DNA of 64,000 nt from positions 49,195-113,194 of the forward strand of contig CAJWLK010000008.1 in the NCBI GenBank assembly GCA_913043255.1. Reading direction: 5' to 3'. Of this stretch, positions 38,833-47,472 are shown in pieces (position 1 is the first letter of the stretch; each line of letters begins with the position of its first letter). Made by a program: the position numbers and the translations under genes. The notes beneath the pieces are model-generated. The model ran no database searches. It was given only the letters and a program-made list of their open reading frames with translations, and was not told the origin of the DNA. The DNA is from an uncultured Gemmatimonadota bacterium. GTDB taxonomy: Bacteria > Gemmatimonadota > Gemmatimonadetes > Palauibacterales > Palauibacteraceae.

Positions 38833-39309
38833 TCATTGATGACCCTCAGTCCCTGTCCTCACCATGTTAGGCATCGGGTAGCGTACGGGTAGAAACGCCC
38901 ATACCGCTACTGAATCATCTCCATGTCGGGCCGGACGGTAAGTAAGAAGTCTGGCCCCGACGACTGCTGCGGAGTCAAGCACTCGGTCATTGGATGAGGT
39001 GTCTACGAGAACCGAGTCTACGACCCCGATTTCGGAAATGTGAATTCGAAGCATCGTTTCGCCCCCAATACCGCGGCTCCAAGCACTCTCGGGATATTCG
39101 AATGGGAGCTGATTATTGAGCAGCGATGGAATCACAAATGGCCTAACAGGTGGAGAGCCAATCTTCAATTCGCCCAGGGTTGGGGGTACATTTTCGACGC
39201 ATGAGCCAACCGATATTGCGGCCGCAAGCGAAACCACCCGGAGTGCAACTACTCTTGTCCTCAAAAAACCGAACAGTTGGAAACGAGCGAAATATTTACT
39301 CCTTTTCAT
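38833..39309 (-). CDS. TonB C-terminal-domain lipoprotein-like protein
   Basis: 158 aa. The C-terminal ~85 residues (FEYPESAWSRGIGGETMLR to VWAFLPVRYP) match the TonB_C fold, including the YP...A...GI.G pattern. Instead of the usual TonB inner-membrane anchor plus Pro-rich linker, the N-terminus has a basic region, a hydrophobic stretch and a plausible lipobox (SVGSC), with only a short linker, so it is probably a periplasmic or outer-membrane lipoprotein that does not span from the inner membrane. Start ATG 39309 lies inside the end of mutS (14-nt overlap); the longer frame to 39345 is rejected. Function unknown. Confidence 0.8.
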   Translation of the reverse strand: MKRSKYFARFQLFGFLRTRVVALRVVSLAAAISVGSCVENVPPTLGELKIGSPPVRPFVIPSLLNNQLPFEYPESAWSRGIGGETMLRIHISEIGVVDSVLVDTSSNDRVLDSAAVVGARLLTYRPARHGDDSVAVWAFLPVRYPMPNMVRTGTEGHQ

Positions 39310-41920
39310 AGGCCTTCCACTCTGCAAGAGTGTTAAGAGCGTCAAGTGGCGTCATCGCATTCAGATCTAGGCTCCGAAGACGCTCTAACAGTTCTTCGGC
39401 TGCCGGATCGGGTACCGCAGACACTACAGCCTCTTCACCCTCTTTGGACTGACCTCGAAACAACGACAGTTGGCTCAGTTTACCTTGATCACCATCTGTT
39501 GTACCCCATAGACCACTTTCCAGGGACCCGAGTATGCGCGAGGCACGGCCAACAACTTCGGCAGGCAAGCCAGCGAGTCTCGCCACGTGCACCCCATACG
39601 ATCGATCTGAACCACCTGGTTCTAATCGATGTAAAAACACGATGTCTTGATTGTTTTCACGAACAGCAACATTGAAAGCACCTGCACGCTCCAGTGACTC
39701 TGCCAGTCCTACTAACTCGTGGTAGTGGGTCGCAAATACTGTGCGTGCACCACACTCATTGAGCCATTCAGTTACTGCCCAAGCAATTGAAACCCCATCG
39801 TAGGTTGACGTACCTCGACCAATCTCATCGAGAAGCACAAGCGACCGCTCTGTGACACCATTCAAGATCGTGGCAGTCTCTGTCATCTCCACCATGAATG
39901 TGCTCATCCCTGATGTGAGGTTGTCGCTAGCTCCCACTCGAGTGAAGACTCTATCACATAAGCCAATCCGGGCCCGCCTCGCTGGAACAAATGATCCGAT
40001 CTGTGCCATCAACGCGACGAGCCCAATCTGTCTCAGGACAGTCGACTTTCCAGCCATATTGGGCCCTGTCACAATCATGGTTCTGAGTTCATCACTAAGA
40101 TCGACGTTATTAGGCACAAAGGTGTCCCGCGCTACCGTGGCTTCAACGACGGGGTGCCTACCAGCCTCTACATTGAATTCGATCTCGTCCGTGAACTCAG
40201 GGCGCACGTACGCCTCACTCACTGCCACATCAGCAAGTGAGGCGACCAGGTCCAATTTGGCCACAACCACCGCTGTCATCTGAATTCGGGGCACCTGTAA
40301 AGCGACGCTCGCGCGAACTTCTTGAAAGAGCTGCAATTCAAGCCGGGCAATATTATCGTCGGCGTTCAAAACCTTAGCCTCCCACTCTTTCAACTCCGGA
40401 GTGAGATACCGCTCCGCATTCGTAAGCGTCTGCTTTCGCACCCAACTTTCGGGCACTTTGTCAACCTTCGATTTCGTTACCTCGAGGTAATACCCGAATA
40501 CCTTGTTAAATCCTATCTTGAGGCTGTCAATCCCCGTCTGCTTTCGCTCGCGTTCCTGCATCCCCGCAATAGATTCCACCGCATTAGCACGCACGTCGCG
40601 CAATTGGTCAAGTTCATCTGAATAACCCCGCCGGATTACACCCCCATCTTTGAGTGCGTGTGGCGCTTCTGGATCAATCGCACACTCAATCTCCTCACAA
40701 ACATCTTCGAGGATGTCTAAGCGTGAAGTCAGCTCAACAAGCCTCGCACTTTGGACCGACTCAAGTGCTAATCGCACACTCGGTAATGCCTTTAGTGAAA
40801 GCCCTAAGCCAAGGAACTCTCGTGGTGCAACCCGTCCGGCTGAAATACGCGCTGCGACCCGCTCCAAATCTCTAACTGGGCTAAGCTGTGTGCGAACTTG
40901 ATCACGAATCATCGGGTGGTCGACTAATTCGGCAATAGCATCGAGGCGGGATTCAATCCGATCTCGATCGAGCAAGGGACGGAGAACACGGCGGCGCAGT
41001 CGCCGACCTCCCATTGGAGTTCGTGTTCGATCAAGGAGTGAAAGCAAGGTCATCCCCTGCCCAGGCTGTAGCGGTTCCACTAACTCAAGGTTTCGACGCG
41101 TCATTTCATCGAGATGCATGATGCGCTCTCCGTGATCCACTCGCGGTTGGCGCAGGTGGTTTAAACCTGTTGGTCGAACCTCTTCCAAATAGCTGAGCAA
41201 CACTCCGCTCGCTGCAAGCAGGGCCATGTCATCCACAGCATTCAAACCGAACCCGGCAATCGAACGCACCTTAAACCGATCACATAATTGCTCTTCACCA
41301 AGTGCTGGATCGAATCGCCACTCAGGGCGATTCGTAAGAATCCACGGCCCCGAAAGCGACTCTGCATTTTCTGCGACTAGCACTTCAGCCGGCGCCAGCT
41401 GACTCAATTCATCAAGGAGATCTGATGACCTCAATACCCTGCGCAACTCAAACTCGCCCGTGGACAAATCGACAATCCCAAGTCCGTACTCGTCGGAACC
41501 TGCGACGGAAACGACATAGTTATTACGCTTGTCAGTAAGCAGTGAATCTTCAATAACCGTGCCGGGTGTAATCACCTCCACCACGTCGCGGCGAACGATG
41601 CCATCCGCATCAGCAGGGTCCTCTAATTGCTCACAGATTGCTACCCGTCTACCAGCCTTTAGGAGCCGCGACACATATTCTGTCACAGCTTTGACTGGTA
41701 TACCTGCGAGAGGAACATCACGTTTTCCACCATTATTACGAGATGTGAGGGTAAGACCCAAGAGGCTGCTCCCTTCTTCTGCATCCTCAAAAAACATCTC
41801 ATAAAAATCGCCCACACGGAAAAACAGAAGTGAATCAGGGTGGCGTGCCTTAACATCTAAATACTGTTGAATGAGCGGTGTATGCCCTGTACTCGACGTC
41901 TTCACCTTGGCCGGCGTCAT
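39296..41920 (-). CDS. mutS: DNA mismatch repair protein MutS
   Basis: Mismatch-recognising ATPase. 874 aa. The mismatch-reading FYE is in GDFYEMF near residue 40; Walker A TGPNMAGKST near 617; Walker B VLLDEIGRGTSTYDG; then TVFATHYHELVGL and the C-terminal helix-turn-helix. ATG overlaps the SPOR-gene stop as ATGA; its own end overlaps the TonB-C gene. mutL is not in the window. Confidence 0.98.
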   Translation of the reverse strand: MTPAKVKTSSTGHTPLIQQYLDVKARHPDSLLFFRVGDFYEMFFEDAEEGSSLLGLTLTSRNNGGKRDVPLAGIPVKAVTEYVSRLLKAGRRVAICEQLEDPADADGIVRRDVVEVITPGTVIEDSLLTDKRNNYVVSVAGSDEYGLGIVDLSTGEFELRRVLRSSDLLDELSQLAPAEVLVAENAESLSGPWILTNRPEWRFDPALGEEQLCDRFKVRSIAGFGLNAVDDMALLAASGVLLSYLEEVRPTGLNHLRQPRVDHGERIMHLDEMTRRNLELVEPLQPGQGMTLLSLLDRTRTPMGGRRLRRRVLRPLLDRDRIESRLDAIAELVDHPMIRDQVRTQLSPVRDLERVAARISAGRVAPREFLGLGLSLKALPSVRLALESVQSARLVELTSRLDILEDVCEEIECAIDPEAPHALKDGGVIRRGYSDELDQLRDVRANAVESIAGMQERERKQTGIDSLKIGFNKVFGYYLEVTKSKVDKVPESWVRKQTLTNAERYLTPELKEWEAKVLNADDNIARLELQLFQEVRASVALQVPRIQMTAVVVAKLDLVASLADVAVSEAYVRPEFTDEIEFNVEAGRHPVVEATVARDTFVPNNVDLSDELRTMIVTGPNMAGKSTVLRQIGLVALMAQIGSFVPARRARIGLCDRVFTRVGASDNLTSGMSTFMVEMTETATILNGVTERSLVLLDEIGRGTSTYDGVSIAWAVTEWLNECGARTVFATHYHELVGLAESLERAGAFNVAVRENNQDIVFLHRLEPGGSDRSYGVHVARLAGLPAEVVGRASRILGSLESGLWGTTDGDQGKLSQLSLFRGQSKEGEEAVVSAVPDPAAEELLERLRSLDLNAMTPLDALNTLAEWKAYEKE

Positions 41921-42720
41921 AATTCAGCAGCCACTACAGCTACGCTGAAGCCCTCTTCTCTCAACCGCCTCTCAAGACCACGCGCCGTTTCAAGCCTAGC
42001 GAACCAACCAATTCGAACTTTGTAAAGACCAGACTCGAAGAATATCCGAGCGGGGTAACTGTTTCGGTCCAAGGTGTGCTTGAGGTCCTCAGCGGCCTCC
42101 TTGCGGGAAAACGCTCCGATCTGAATTGAGAGTCGGAACTCTCCCTCTGTGCAATCCTGTGCAGCTGCCAGTGCACGTTGGACTCCCTCCGAGTCATCAA
42201 CCGCCCGCAATTTATCAATAGCGATGGTATAGGTCCGACAGGCACGATCGAAGTCGCCGGTCTGTTCTAGAGCTCGAGCGGTCCAATACCACGAGGTAGC
42301 GGACTCAGCCGCCGAAGTATAATCCGCCCGCAGGCGTTCAAGTTCGGACACTGCTCGCTCTGCCTCTCCGATTGCCAAGTCCATCTGGGCAAGACGAAGC
42401 CATGCCATTGCACCGAAAGTGGACCGACCATCAAGCGCGATGGATAAGTACTCTGCTCGCGCCGAATCGACTTGAGAGAAAAGCCGGGCTTTTAGAAACC
42501 TCGCTCTACCTAGGGATTCGGGCGTCAACCCTTCTGTTGTTGAAATCCATGTCTCAAGGGCTTCGCGGAGTCCTTCGAAGTGGCCCGAGTCTGCGGCGGC
42601 TTCCCAATGGTCTAGCTCTTCGGTCACGCGAACTTGACCCAACAGGTCCGAATGGTTCATCCCACTGAGCAAGAGACCCAGCATAGAAAACACCCCAATG
42701 GTCCTCATCAACTGGCGCAT
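41917..42720 (-). CDS. Exported TPR and SPOR-domain protein
   Basis: 267 aa with a signal peptide (MRQLMRTIGVFSMLGLLLSG). The middle (about 40-180) is helical and TPR-like: LRLAQMDLAIGEAERAVSEL and YWTARALEQTGDFDRACRTY. The C-terminal SPOR domain (RLSIQIGAFSRKEAAEDLK to EGFSVAVVAA) binds glycan strands lacking stem peptides, as at division sites. The role here is probably periplasmic peptidoglycan binding, but the partner is unknown. ATG start lies inside the end of holA (13-nt overlap), and its stop overlaps mutS. Confidence 0.88.
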   Translation of the reverse strand: MRQLMRTIGVFSMLGLLLSGMNHSDLLGQVRVTEELDHWEAAADSGHFEGLREALETWISTTEGLTPESLGRARFLKARLFSQVDSARAEYLSIALDGRSTFGAMAWLRLAQMDLAIGEAERAVSELERLRADYTSAAESATSWYWTARALEQTGDFDRACRTYTIAIDKLRAVDDSEGVQRALAAAQDCTEGEFRLSIQIGAFSRKEAAEDLKHTLDRNSYPARIFFESGLYKVRIGWFARLETARGLERRLREEGFSVAVVAAEL

Positions 42721-43715
42721 CGGTCTTGCTCTAAGGCGAGTAAGAGTTCGATGAACACTGCCCGGTCCTGACCTCCCGATTTCATTAAACGATCGGCACG
42801 GTGCAACCGCTTTATCGTCTGATCAATGTCAGCCTCCGTCCAAACCCGCGCCTGCTTGGCGTAGGTACCAGCTTTCCAGGACAGATAACTACGACCAGTC
42901 TCGGAGAGTGTCGTGCGAACAGCCCCTACACCACCAATCAGCACTAAGCCAAGAAGCAGGTGGTGTTCTACCAACCCCGCTATCAAACCCACACCACGCT
43001 CGCCTGTCAGAACACCATCCAGTTCGTCAAACGCATGCCTATATTCCCTTGTAGCGACAAGGTCTAACCAGGTCCAACGATCCATCCGTCTGGTACGAGG
43101 GATTAACTCCTTTATCGACTCAACCGACAGGTCAGTTGACGGAACGATTGCCAGTTTCTCTAACGCGGCATCCAGAGAGGACAGGTCTTCCCCTACCGCA
43201 CCCGCGATTGCTTGGGCAACTTTCGGCGACAACTCCATCCTCCAGCGGCGTCGAGCTCGTTCGCAAATCCACCCTGGAATTTCTGCCGATCTTGGCGCCT
43301 TCCACTCGATCGACTTGCAGTTTGATTTGAGATCACGGTAAAAAGCAGCCCTTGAACCCTTTGGGATGGTAGCCGTCACGATTAGCACCATATCCGAGGG
43401 TAGGGAGCCCGCAATAGAATGAACAACTTTTCGGGCGGCGGCCGAAAGTCGCTCGGCATCGCGCACACATACTACGCGCCGTTCGGCCATCATCGGTGGC
43501 ATTGCTAATGCTGATGCTAGCTGTTCAGCTGACACTTCCCCCGCACGGAACTGATCAAAATTGAAATCGCGGGTCGCAGGCTCGACAGCGGCCTCCACAA
43601 GTTGCCGTGCGGCTTCGTCGCGCAAACGACCGGCATCCCCGTAAAGAAACCAACTCCCGGTCGGCGGTCCTTTATCTAGGGCGCGAGCCAGCTGCGCATC
43701 AGCAGACGCCGTCAC
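42708..43715 (-). CDS. holA: DNA polymerase III subunit delta (HolA)
   Basis: Clamp-loader delta subunit that opens the beta ring. 335 aa. Typical pieces: SWFLYGDAGRLRDEAARQL at 21-39, NFDQFRAGEVSAEQLASAL, ALAMPPMMAERRVVCVRD (beta-binding region), and the helical C-terminal domain with LSSLDAALEKLAI. Low sequence conservation is normal in this family. GTG start at 43715 with GGAGGG 4 nt upstream. Follows the anti-sigma gene by 40 nt. Confidence 0.93.
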   Translation of the reverse strand: MTASADAQLARALDKGPPTGSWFLYGDAGRLRDEAARQLVEAAVEPATRDFNFDQFRAGEVSAEQLASALAMPPMMAERRVVCVRDAERLSAAARKVVHSIAGSLPSDMVLIVTATIPKGSRAAFYRDLKSNCKSIEWKAPRSAEIPGWICERARRRWRMELSPKVAQAIAGAVGEDLSSLDAALEKLAIVPSTDLSVESIKELIPRTRRMDRWTWLDLVATREYRHAFDELDGVLTGERGVGLIAGLVEHHLLLGLVLIGGVGAVRTTLSETGRSYLSWKAGTYAKQARVWTEADIDQTIKRLHRADRLMKSGGQDRAVFIELLLALEQDRCAS

Positions 43716-43755
43716 CGCACCCTCCGTTCAGCAATTGGAGGAGAGAGCCCGGCAG

Positions 43756-44328
43756 TCAGCGAGACTCGTCGAGCTGTCCGGCGAAGCGTATAACCGGAGG
43801 CTGCGCTAAATCTGTTTGGATGAACGTGTAATTTGTCGTGAACAAGCCACCTACTTCGTCGAGCGTTGCGTTCAAAGGAAGAAGGAATCCTGCGTCTGGC
43901 ATGTAGGGACCGGGCTCAAACAGACTCGGGTGGCGCTCAGCGACGACCACGGGTGGACCCTGAACCACGACCGCTGGCAACTCGACTTCGTACGACATGC
44001 GAGTCGCGAACGGAAACCAAGCCATTGCCAGCAGGCCAACCAAGGCCACCGCTACCAGCGCCATTTTTCCCATTCGTTGTCGATTCGGAAATTTCCCTTC
44101 CTCATCTACGTGGTATAAACGATGTTGTAGTCGTGGCCGAAAGTCTGGAGAGGTTGCTGCCACAGGAAGATCACGCCACAAAGATAGTCCTCGAGTGAGC
44201 ACCCTCTTGTAACGTCGACAGGCATCGCAGTCCATCAGATGCTTCTCTATACGAGCGTGGTCATCATCGCTCAATGACCCATCCACATATTCCGTATAGC
44301 TGTCTATAAATTCTTGGCAAACCATCAT
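43756..44328 (-). CDS. Anti-sigma factor with zinc-finger (zf-HC2) domain
   Basis: 190-aa single-pass membrane protein. The N-terminal cytoplasmic zinc-binding anti-sigma motif H-x3-C-x2-C is seen in IEKHLMDCDACRRYKR (about residues 29-44), followed by a transmembrane helix (KMALVAVALVGLLAMAWFPF, about 87-106) and an outer domain. It should hold the upstream ECF sigma factor inactive until an envelope signal. ATG at 44328 is chosen from the position of the zinc domain; the frame back to 44514 adds an unlikely 62 residues. Unusually, 392 nt separate it from the sigma gene. Confidence 0.87.
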   Translation of the reverse strand: MMVCQEFIDSYTEYVDGSLSDDDHARIEKHLMDCDACRRYKRVLTRGLSLWRDLPVAATSPDFRPRLQHRLYHVDEEGKFPNRQRMGKMALVAVALVGLLAMAWFPFATRMSYEVELPAVVVQGPPVVVAERHPSLFEPGPYMPDAGFLLPLNATLDEVGGLFTTNYTFIQTDLAQPPVIRFAGQLDESR

Positions 44329-44720
44329 AACATCGTCCGTCGTAACTCTCCGATATCCTCTGGCGAATTGACTTCGAGGGCGAGACTCAACCCCTTTTCT
44401 TCGCACATTACTCACGACAAGCAACGGGGCGATTCTCCCCACCCGACCCATTTCCAACCGTGTGAGTATACTCGGACCGGAATGAAGGGTTCCGCATCGC
44501 AGTATTTTCTGCAAGAGCCCCAGCCGTAACGCGACTCTTCTACCTCAGTAACCCAGAAGGCTCGGCAGGTAGAGAACCACTTCCGGCAAAATACGATAAC
44601 CACTGTGAATGCCAACATGAGCGCCAGCGCGGAGCTTTATACGGGACAAGTGAAAAGTTGGAGTGCTGTGAAGCTGTTTCCGCGTCTTCGAATAGCGAGC
44701 TATGAACTATTCGACTGCAG
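44329..44720. other. 392-nt gene-free gap between sigma factor and anti-sigma factor
   Basis: No convincing gene in either strand; short ORFs here look random. The only structure seen is an 8-bp inverted repeat TCGAATAG/CTATTCGA (44688-44695 and 44707-44714) just behind the sigma gene, without a T-tract. The gap could carry a separate promoter for the anti-sigma-holA-mutS run, but no clear -10/-35 pair was picked. Confidence 0.5.
44688..44714 (-). repeat. Inverted repeat just downstream of the sigma factor gene
   Basis: 8-bp perfect stem (TCGAATAG/CTATTCGA) with an 11-nt loop, ending 6 nt after the sigma factor stop. Possible weak attenuator between sigma and anti-sigma; there is no run of T after it, so it is not a standard intrinsic terminator. 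Confidence 0.35.
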
Positions 44721-45377
44721 TCAATCAAGCATCGGTGCAATGATCTGCGCAAAGCGGTTTCTTGCTCGATTCAACCGGGACTTAACTGTTCCCAGGGTCA
44801 CTCCAGTGATCTCTGAGATCTCGTCGTACGCTTTCCCTTCCAACTCACGGAGAACAAACACAACACGATGGTGTTCAGGAAGCTCCGCAACCGCCAACTC
44901 TACCTTTTCACGCAGATATCGTTTACGAAAAAGCTCATCAGGCGAATACGTACTATCCTCAAACTCTAGAGGGCGGTGGTCTGCTTCCCAGTTCTTCTTG
45001 ATGGCTTGGAACAGAATTAGAGGGTTACGAGACCGATTTCTAAGCTCGTTCTTCGCCAAGTTACTCGCGATCGTGTAGATCCAGGTCGAAAATTTCTTCG
45101 TCGAGTCAAATCGGTGAAGGTGCCGATACACGCGCACAAATGTTTCTTGGACTAAATCTTCTGCCCGATCTCGGTCATTGATCGTCCGATAGATGAAGTT
45201 AAGTAGCCGATCCTGATACCGACCCACCAGTTCTTGGAACGCGAAACGTTCGCCATGAAGATATCGATTGACGAGATCAGCATCCTCAAGCGACGCAAGT
45301 TCATGACGTGCCACAGGCACCCGTTTTTCCATCGGGCCCTCGTCATCACCAACCTTGAGGTTCGGTTTCATGTCCAT
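44721..45377 (-). CDS. RNA polymerase sigma factor, sigma-70 family (ECF type)
   Basis: 218 aa with only sigma regions 2 and 4. Region 2: FQELVGRYQDRLLNFIYRT, DRAEDLVQETFVRVYRHL and FSTWIYTIASNLAKNELR (about 47-125). Region 4: LPEHHRVVFVLRELEGKAY and YDEISEITGVTLGTVKSRLN (about 170-205). The ATG at 45377 has AAGGAG 5 nt upstream. A TGGGG/CCCCA hairpin (45393-45410) stands in the leader. Followed by the zinc-finger anti-sigma gene, as expected for an RpoE/SigW-like envelope-stress pair; target genes cannot be read from this window. Confidence 0.93.
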   Translation of the reverse strand: MDMKPNLKVGDDEGPMEKRVPVARHELASLEDADLVNRYLHGERFAFQELVGRYQDRLLNFIYRTINDRDRAEDLVQETFVRVYRHLHRFDSTKKFSTWIYTIASNLAKNELRNRSRNPLILFQAIKKNWEADHRPLEFEDSTYSPDELFRKRYLREKVELAVAELPEHHRVVFVLRELEGKAYDEISEITGVTLGTVKSRLNRARNRFAQIIAPMLD

Positions 45378-45497
45378 GCCATCTCCTTATCATGGGGATG
45401 GAGCGCCCCAAGACGTTCTTACAACCCGTCACCCTATAAGACGTATTAATAACCCTAATCGTCACATGCACTATTCGATTTCGTGGCCATTCTCATC

Positions 45498-46076
45498 TTA
45501 TTGCGACTGTTCTACATCCTTTCTACGCTCTAACCATCTGGCCGCAAGCATGAGCGCACATATCGTTTTCGCATCACTTATCTCACCTCCATCGATTAAG
45601 TCCAAGAGGAAGTCTAGGGGAAACTCGTGCACCTCAATAAACTCGTTTGCTTCGTGGCTTGGGGTGCCGGACTCGAGGTATAGGGCGACATAGAGGTGAA
45701 TTGCCTCATCGGTGAACCCTGGTGTCGTATGGATCGTCGACAAATAATCAAGCTGACCTCCGTATAGTCCTGTTTCCTCTCTTAACTCACGCCGCGCACA
45801 CGCTTCTGGTGTTTCCCCTGGATCAAGCTTGCCCGCTGGAATCTCCCACATAAATCCTTCCGCCGCATACCGATATTGACGAATAAGAGTAACAATGGGT
45901 TGGCCGGCACCATCGGATTGCGCCATAGGCACGACTGCCGAGGCACCCGGATGGCGAATTATCTCTAACTCGCCGGTGGACCCATCAGGAAACCGAACAC
46001 GGTCTATGTCGACGTCGAGTATACGACCACTATAGAGCCGCTGTCCGTTGACACGACCTTCACATCCACCACCCAT
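45498..46076 (-). CDS. Nudix hydrolase, ADP-ribose pyrophosphatase type
   Basis: 192 aa. The Nudix box occupies residues 82-104 (starts AGKLDPGETPEACARRELRE, then ETGL), with the preceding RQYRYAAEGFMWEIPAG that marks the ADP-ribose pyrophosphatase branch. Hydrolyses ADP-ribose or a similar nucleoside diphosphate sugar to AMP plus a phosphosugar. Placed 56 nt behind the M16 pair; probably co-transcribed with them. 120 nt separate its end from the sigma factor start. Confidence 0.92.
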   Translation of the reverse strand: MGGGCEGRVNGQRLYSGRILDVDIDRVRFPDGSTGELEIIRHPGASAVVPMAQSDGAGQPIVTLIRQYRYAAEGFMWEIPAGKLDPGETPEACARRELREETGLYGGQLDYLSTIHTTPGFTDEAIHLYVALYLESGTPSHEANEFIEVHEFPLDFLLDLIDGGEISDAKTICALMLAARWLERRKDVEQSQ

Positions 46077-46132
46077 CCTGCCTCCCTAGATGATTGGCCG
46101 TAAAACCTGTGCAGAACTAAAAATCAAAAGGC

Positions 46133-47470
46133 TTACACCAGATCGACTGTTCCCAACTCGCTGAGCGGCTCCAAAACCGATTCGGCATCAGTGACCGCTA
46201 AAAGCGTCATACGGTCGCGCGCAAGATATGTTTCGCAGACCTCTCGAACTTGCTCAGCAGTCACCTCTTCGATTCGGTTCCGATACACTTCCCAATATTC
46301 TTCTGAAAGATCGTAGATTCGTTGCTGGGCAATCTTACTCGTGATCTGCCTGGCGGACTCAAACTGAAGGGGGAGTGAGAGTGTAAGTGCGTGCTTCGCA
46401 AGGTCGAGTTCATCTTCGGTTACCAGTTCCTTCCTCATCGTCTTGATCTCACCCAGAATTTCCTGAAAAGCCTGAGCGGTCACACCACTCTCAACAGCAG
46501 TGTGAACCACGAATGGACCAGCCCCACGACGGAATCCGAAGGAAGATCGGGCACCGTATGTCCACCCTTTTTCTTCGCGCAGGTTCATGTTGATCCTGGA
46601 GTTGAAGAGCCCTCCTAAAATGGCATTTGCCACGATAATCGCATGATGGTTTGGAGTCCCATACGGAACACCAATTGTCCCAACACGTATCTCAGCTTGT
46701 GGGCTTCCAGGACGATCTGCCAGGAGTATTCTACCGGGTTTTCGAGGCGGATCAGGCGGGGCTTGGACGCGTTGAGAAACACCCTGCCATTTGCATAGGT
46801 GAGCCTCAACCGCCTCTATGAGAGGTCCACGTTCAATGTCACCGCAAGCAATGAGTAAAGCACCGTCAGGCACATACCAATTTCCGTAAAAATCGCAAAC
46901 GTCACGGCGCTCAATTAATGGGATCGATTCTGCTGTGCCACCAACCGGACGTCCATAGAGACCATCTTCGTACAATTCCGAGATTAATGCTTGGCCTGCA
47001 ACCATTGAAGGTTCGTCGCGCTCTCGATCAATCTCATCTGCTCGCTCGCTTCGAACGCGCTTCACTTCGTTCTCTGGGAATTCAGCCTGTGTAACGGTTG
47101 TGGCAAGGAACTTAATCGCATCCACTAGCACATCCGAAAATAAATGCATCGATATGGTGGTGACACTATAGCCAGATGAGGCGCTATAACTCGCCCCTAA
47201 CCGATCAAGCCAACGGGCCATATGGAGGGCGTCGCGGTCAGCAGTCCCCTCTGTGAGAAGCCTAGTTGTAAGCTCAGAGAGCCCAGCTTGATCTGGTGGC
47301 TCTGCCGCCGCACCAGACTCAAGTATCAACCGCAGTGACACTTCTGGCACTTCTCGTCTAGGTACGAATTCAACCCGCAGGTTGTTTGACAGAGTCACAC
47401 CTTCGATTTCAGGAAGCCTGAGCCTACGTGGAGTCGACGGCGGCGGACGACGAGTTCTGTCTACTCCCAT
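46133..47470 (-). CDS. M16-family peptidase-like protein, non-catalytic partner
   Basis: 445 aa of the pitrilysin/insulinase family. At the place where the zinc motif HxxEH should stand, the sequence is GLSELTTRLLTEGT, so metal ligands and catalytic Glu are missing. The C-terminal half keeps NMNLREEKGWTYGARSSF, the R/Y motif that contacts substrate in the partner subunit. Like the alpha subunit of mitochondrial processing peptidase or similar bacterial pairs, it likely forms a heterodimer with the active subunit upstream, which ends 2 nt before it. No signal peptide is apparent. Confidence 0.92.
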   Translation of the reverse strand: MGVDRTRRPPPSTPRRLRLPEIEGVTLSNNLRVEFVPRREVPEVSLRLILESGAAAEPPDQAGLSELTTRLLTEGTADRDALHMARWLDRLGASYSASSGYSVTTISMHLFSDVLVDAIKFLATTVTQAEFPENEVKRVRSERADEIDRERDEPSMVAGQALISELYEDGLYGRPVGGTAESIPLIERRDVCDFYGNWYVPDGALLIACGDIERGPLIEAVEAHLCKWQGVSQRVQAPPDPPRKPGRILLADRPGSPQAEIRVGTIGVPYGTPNHHAIIVANAILGGLFNSRINMNLREEKGWTYGARSSFGFRRGAGPFVVHTAVESGVTAQAFQEILGEIKTMRKELVTEDELDLAKHALTLSLPLQFESARQITSKIAQQRIYDLSEEYWEVYRNRIEEVTAEQVREVCETYLARDRMTLLAVTDAESVLEPLSELGTVDLV

Positions 47471-47472
47471 AT

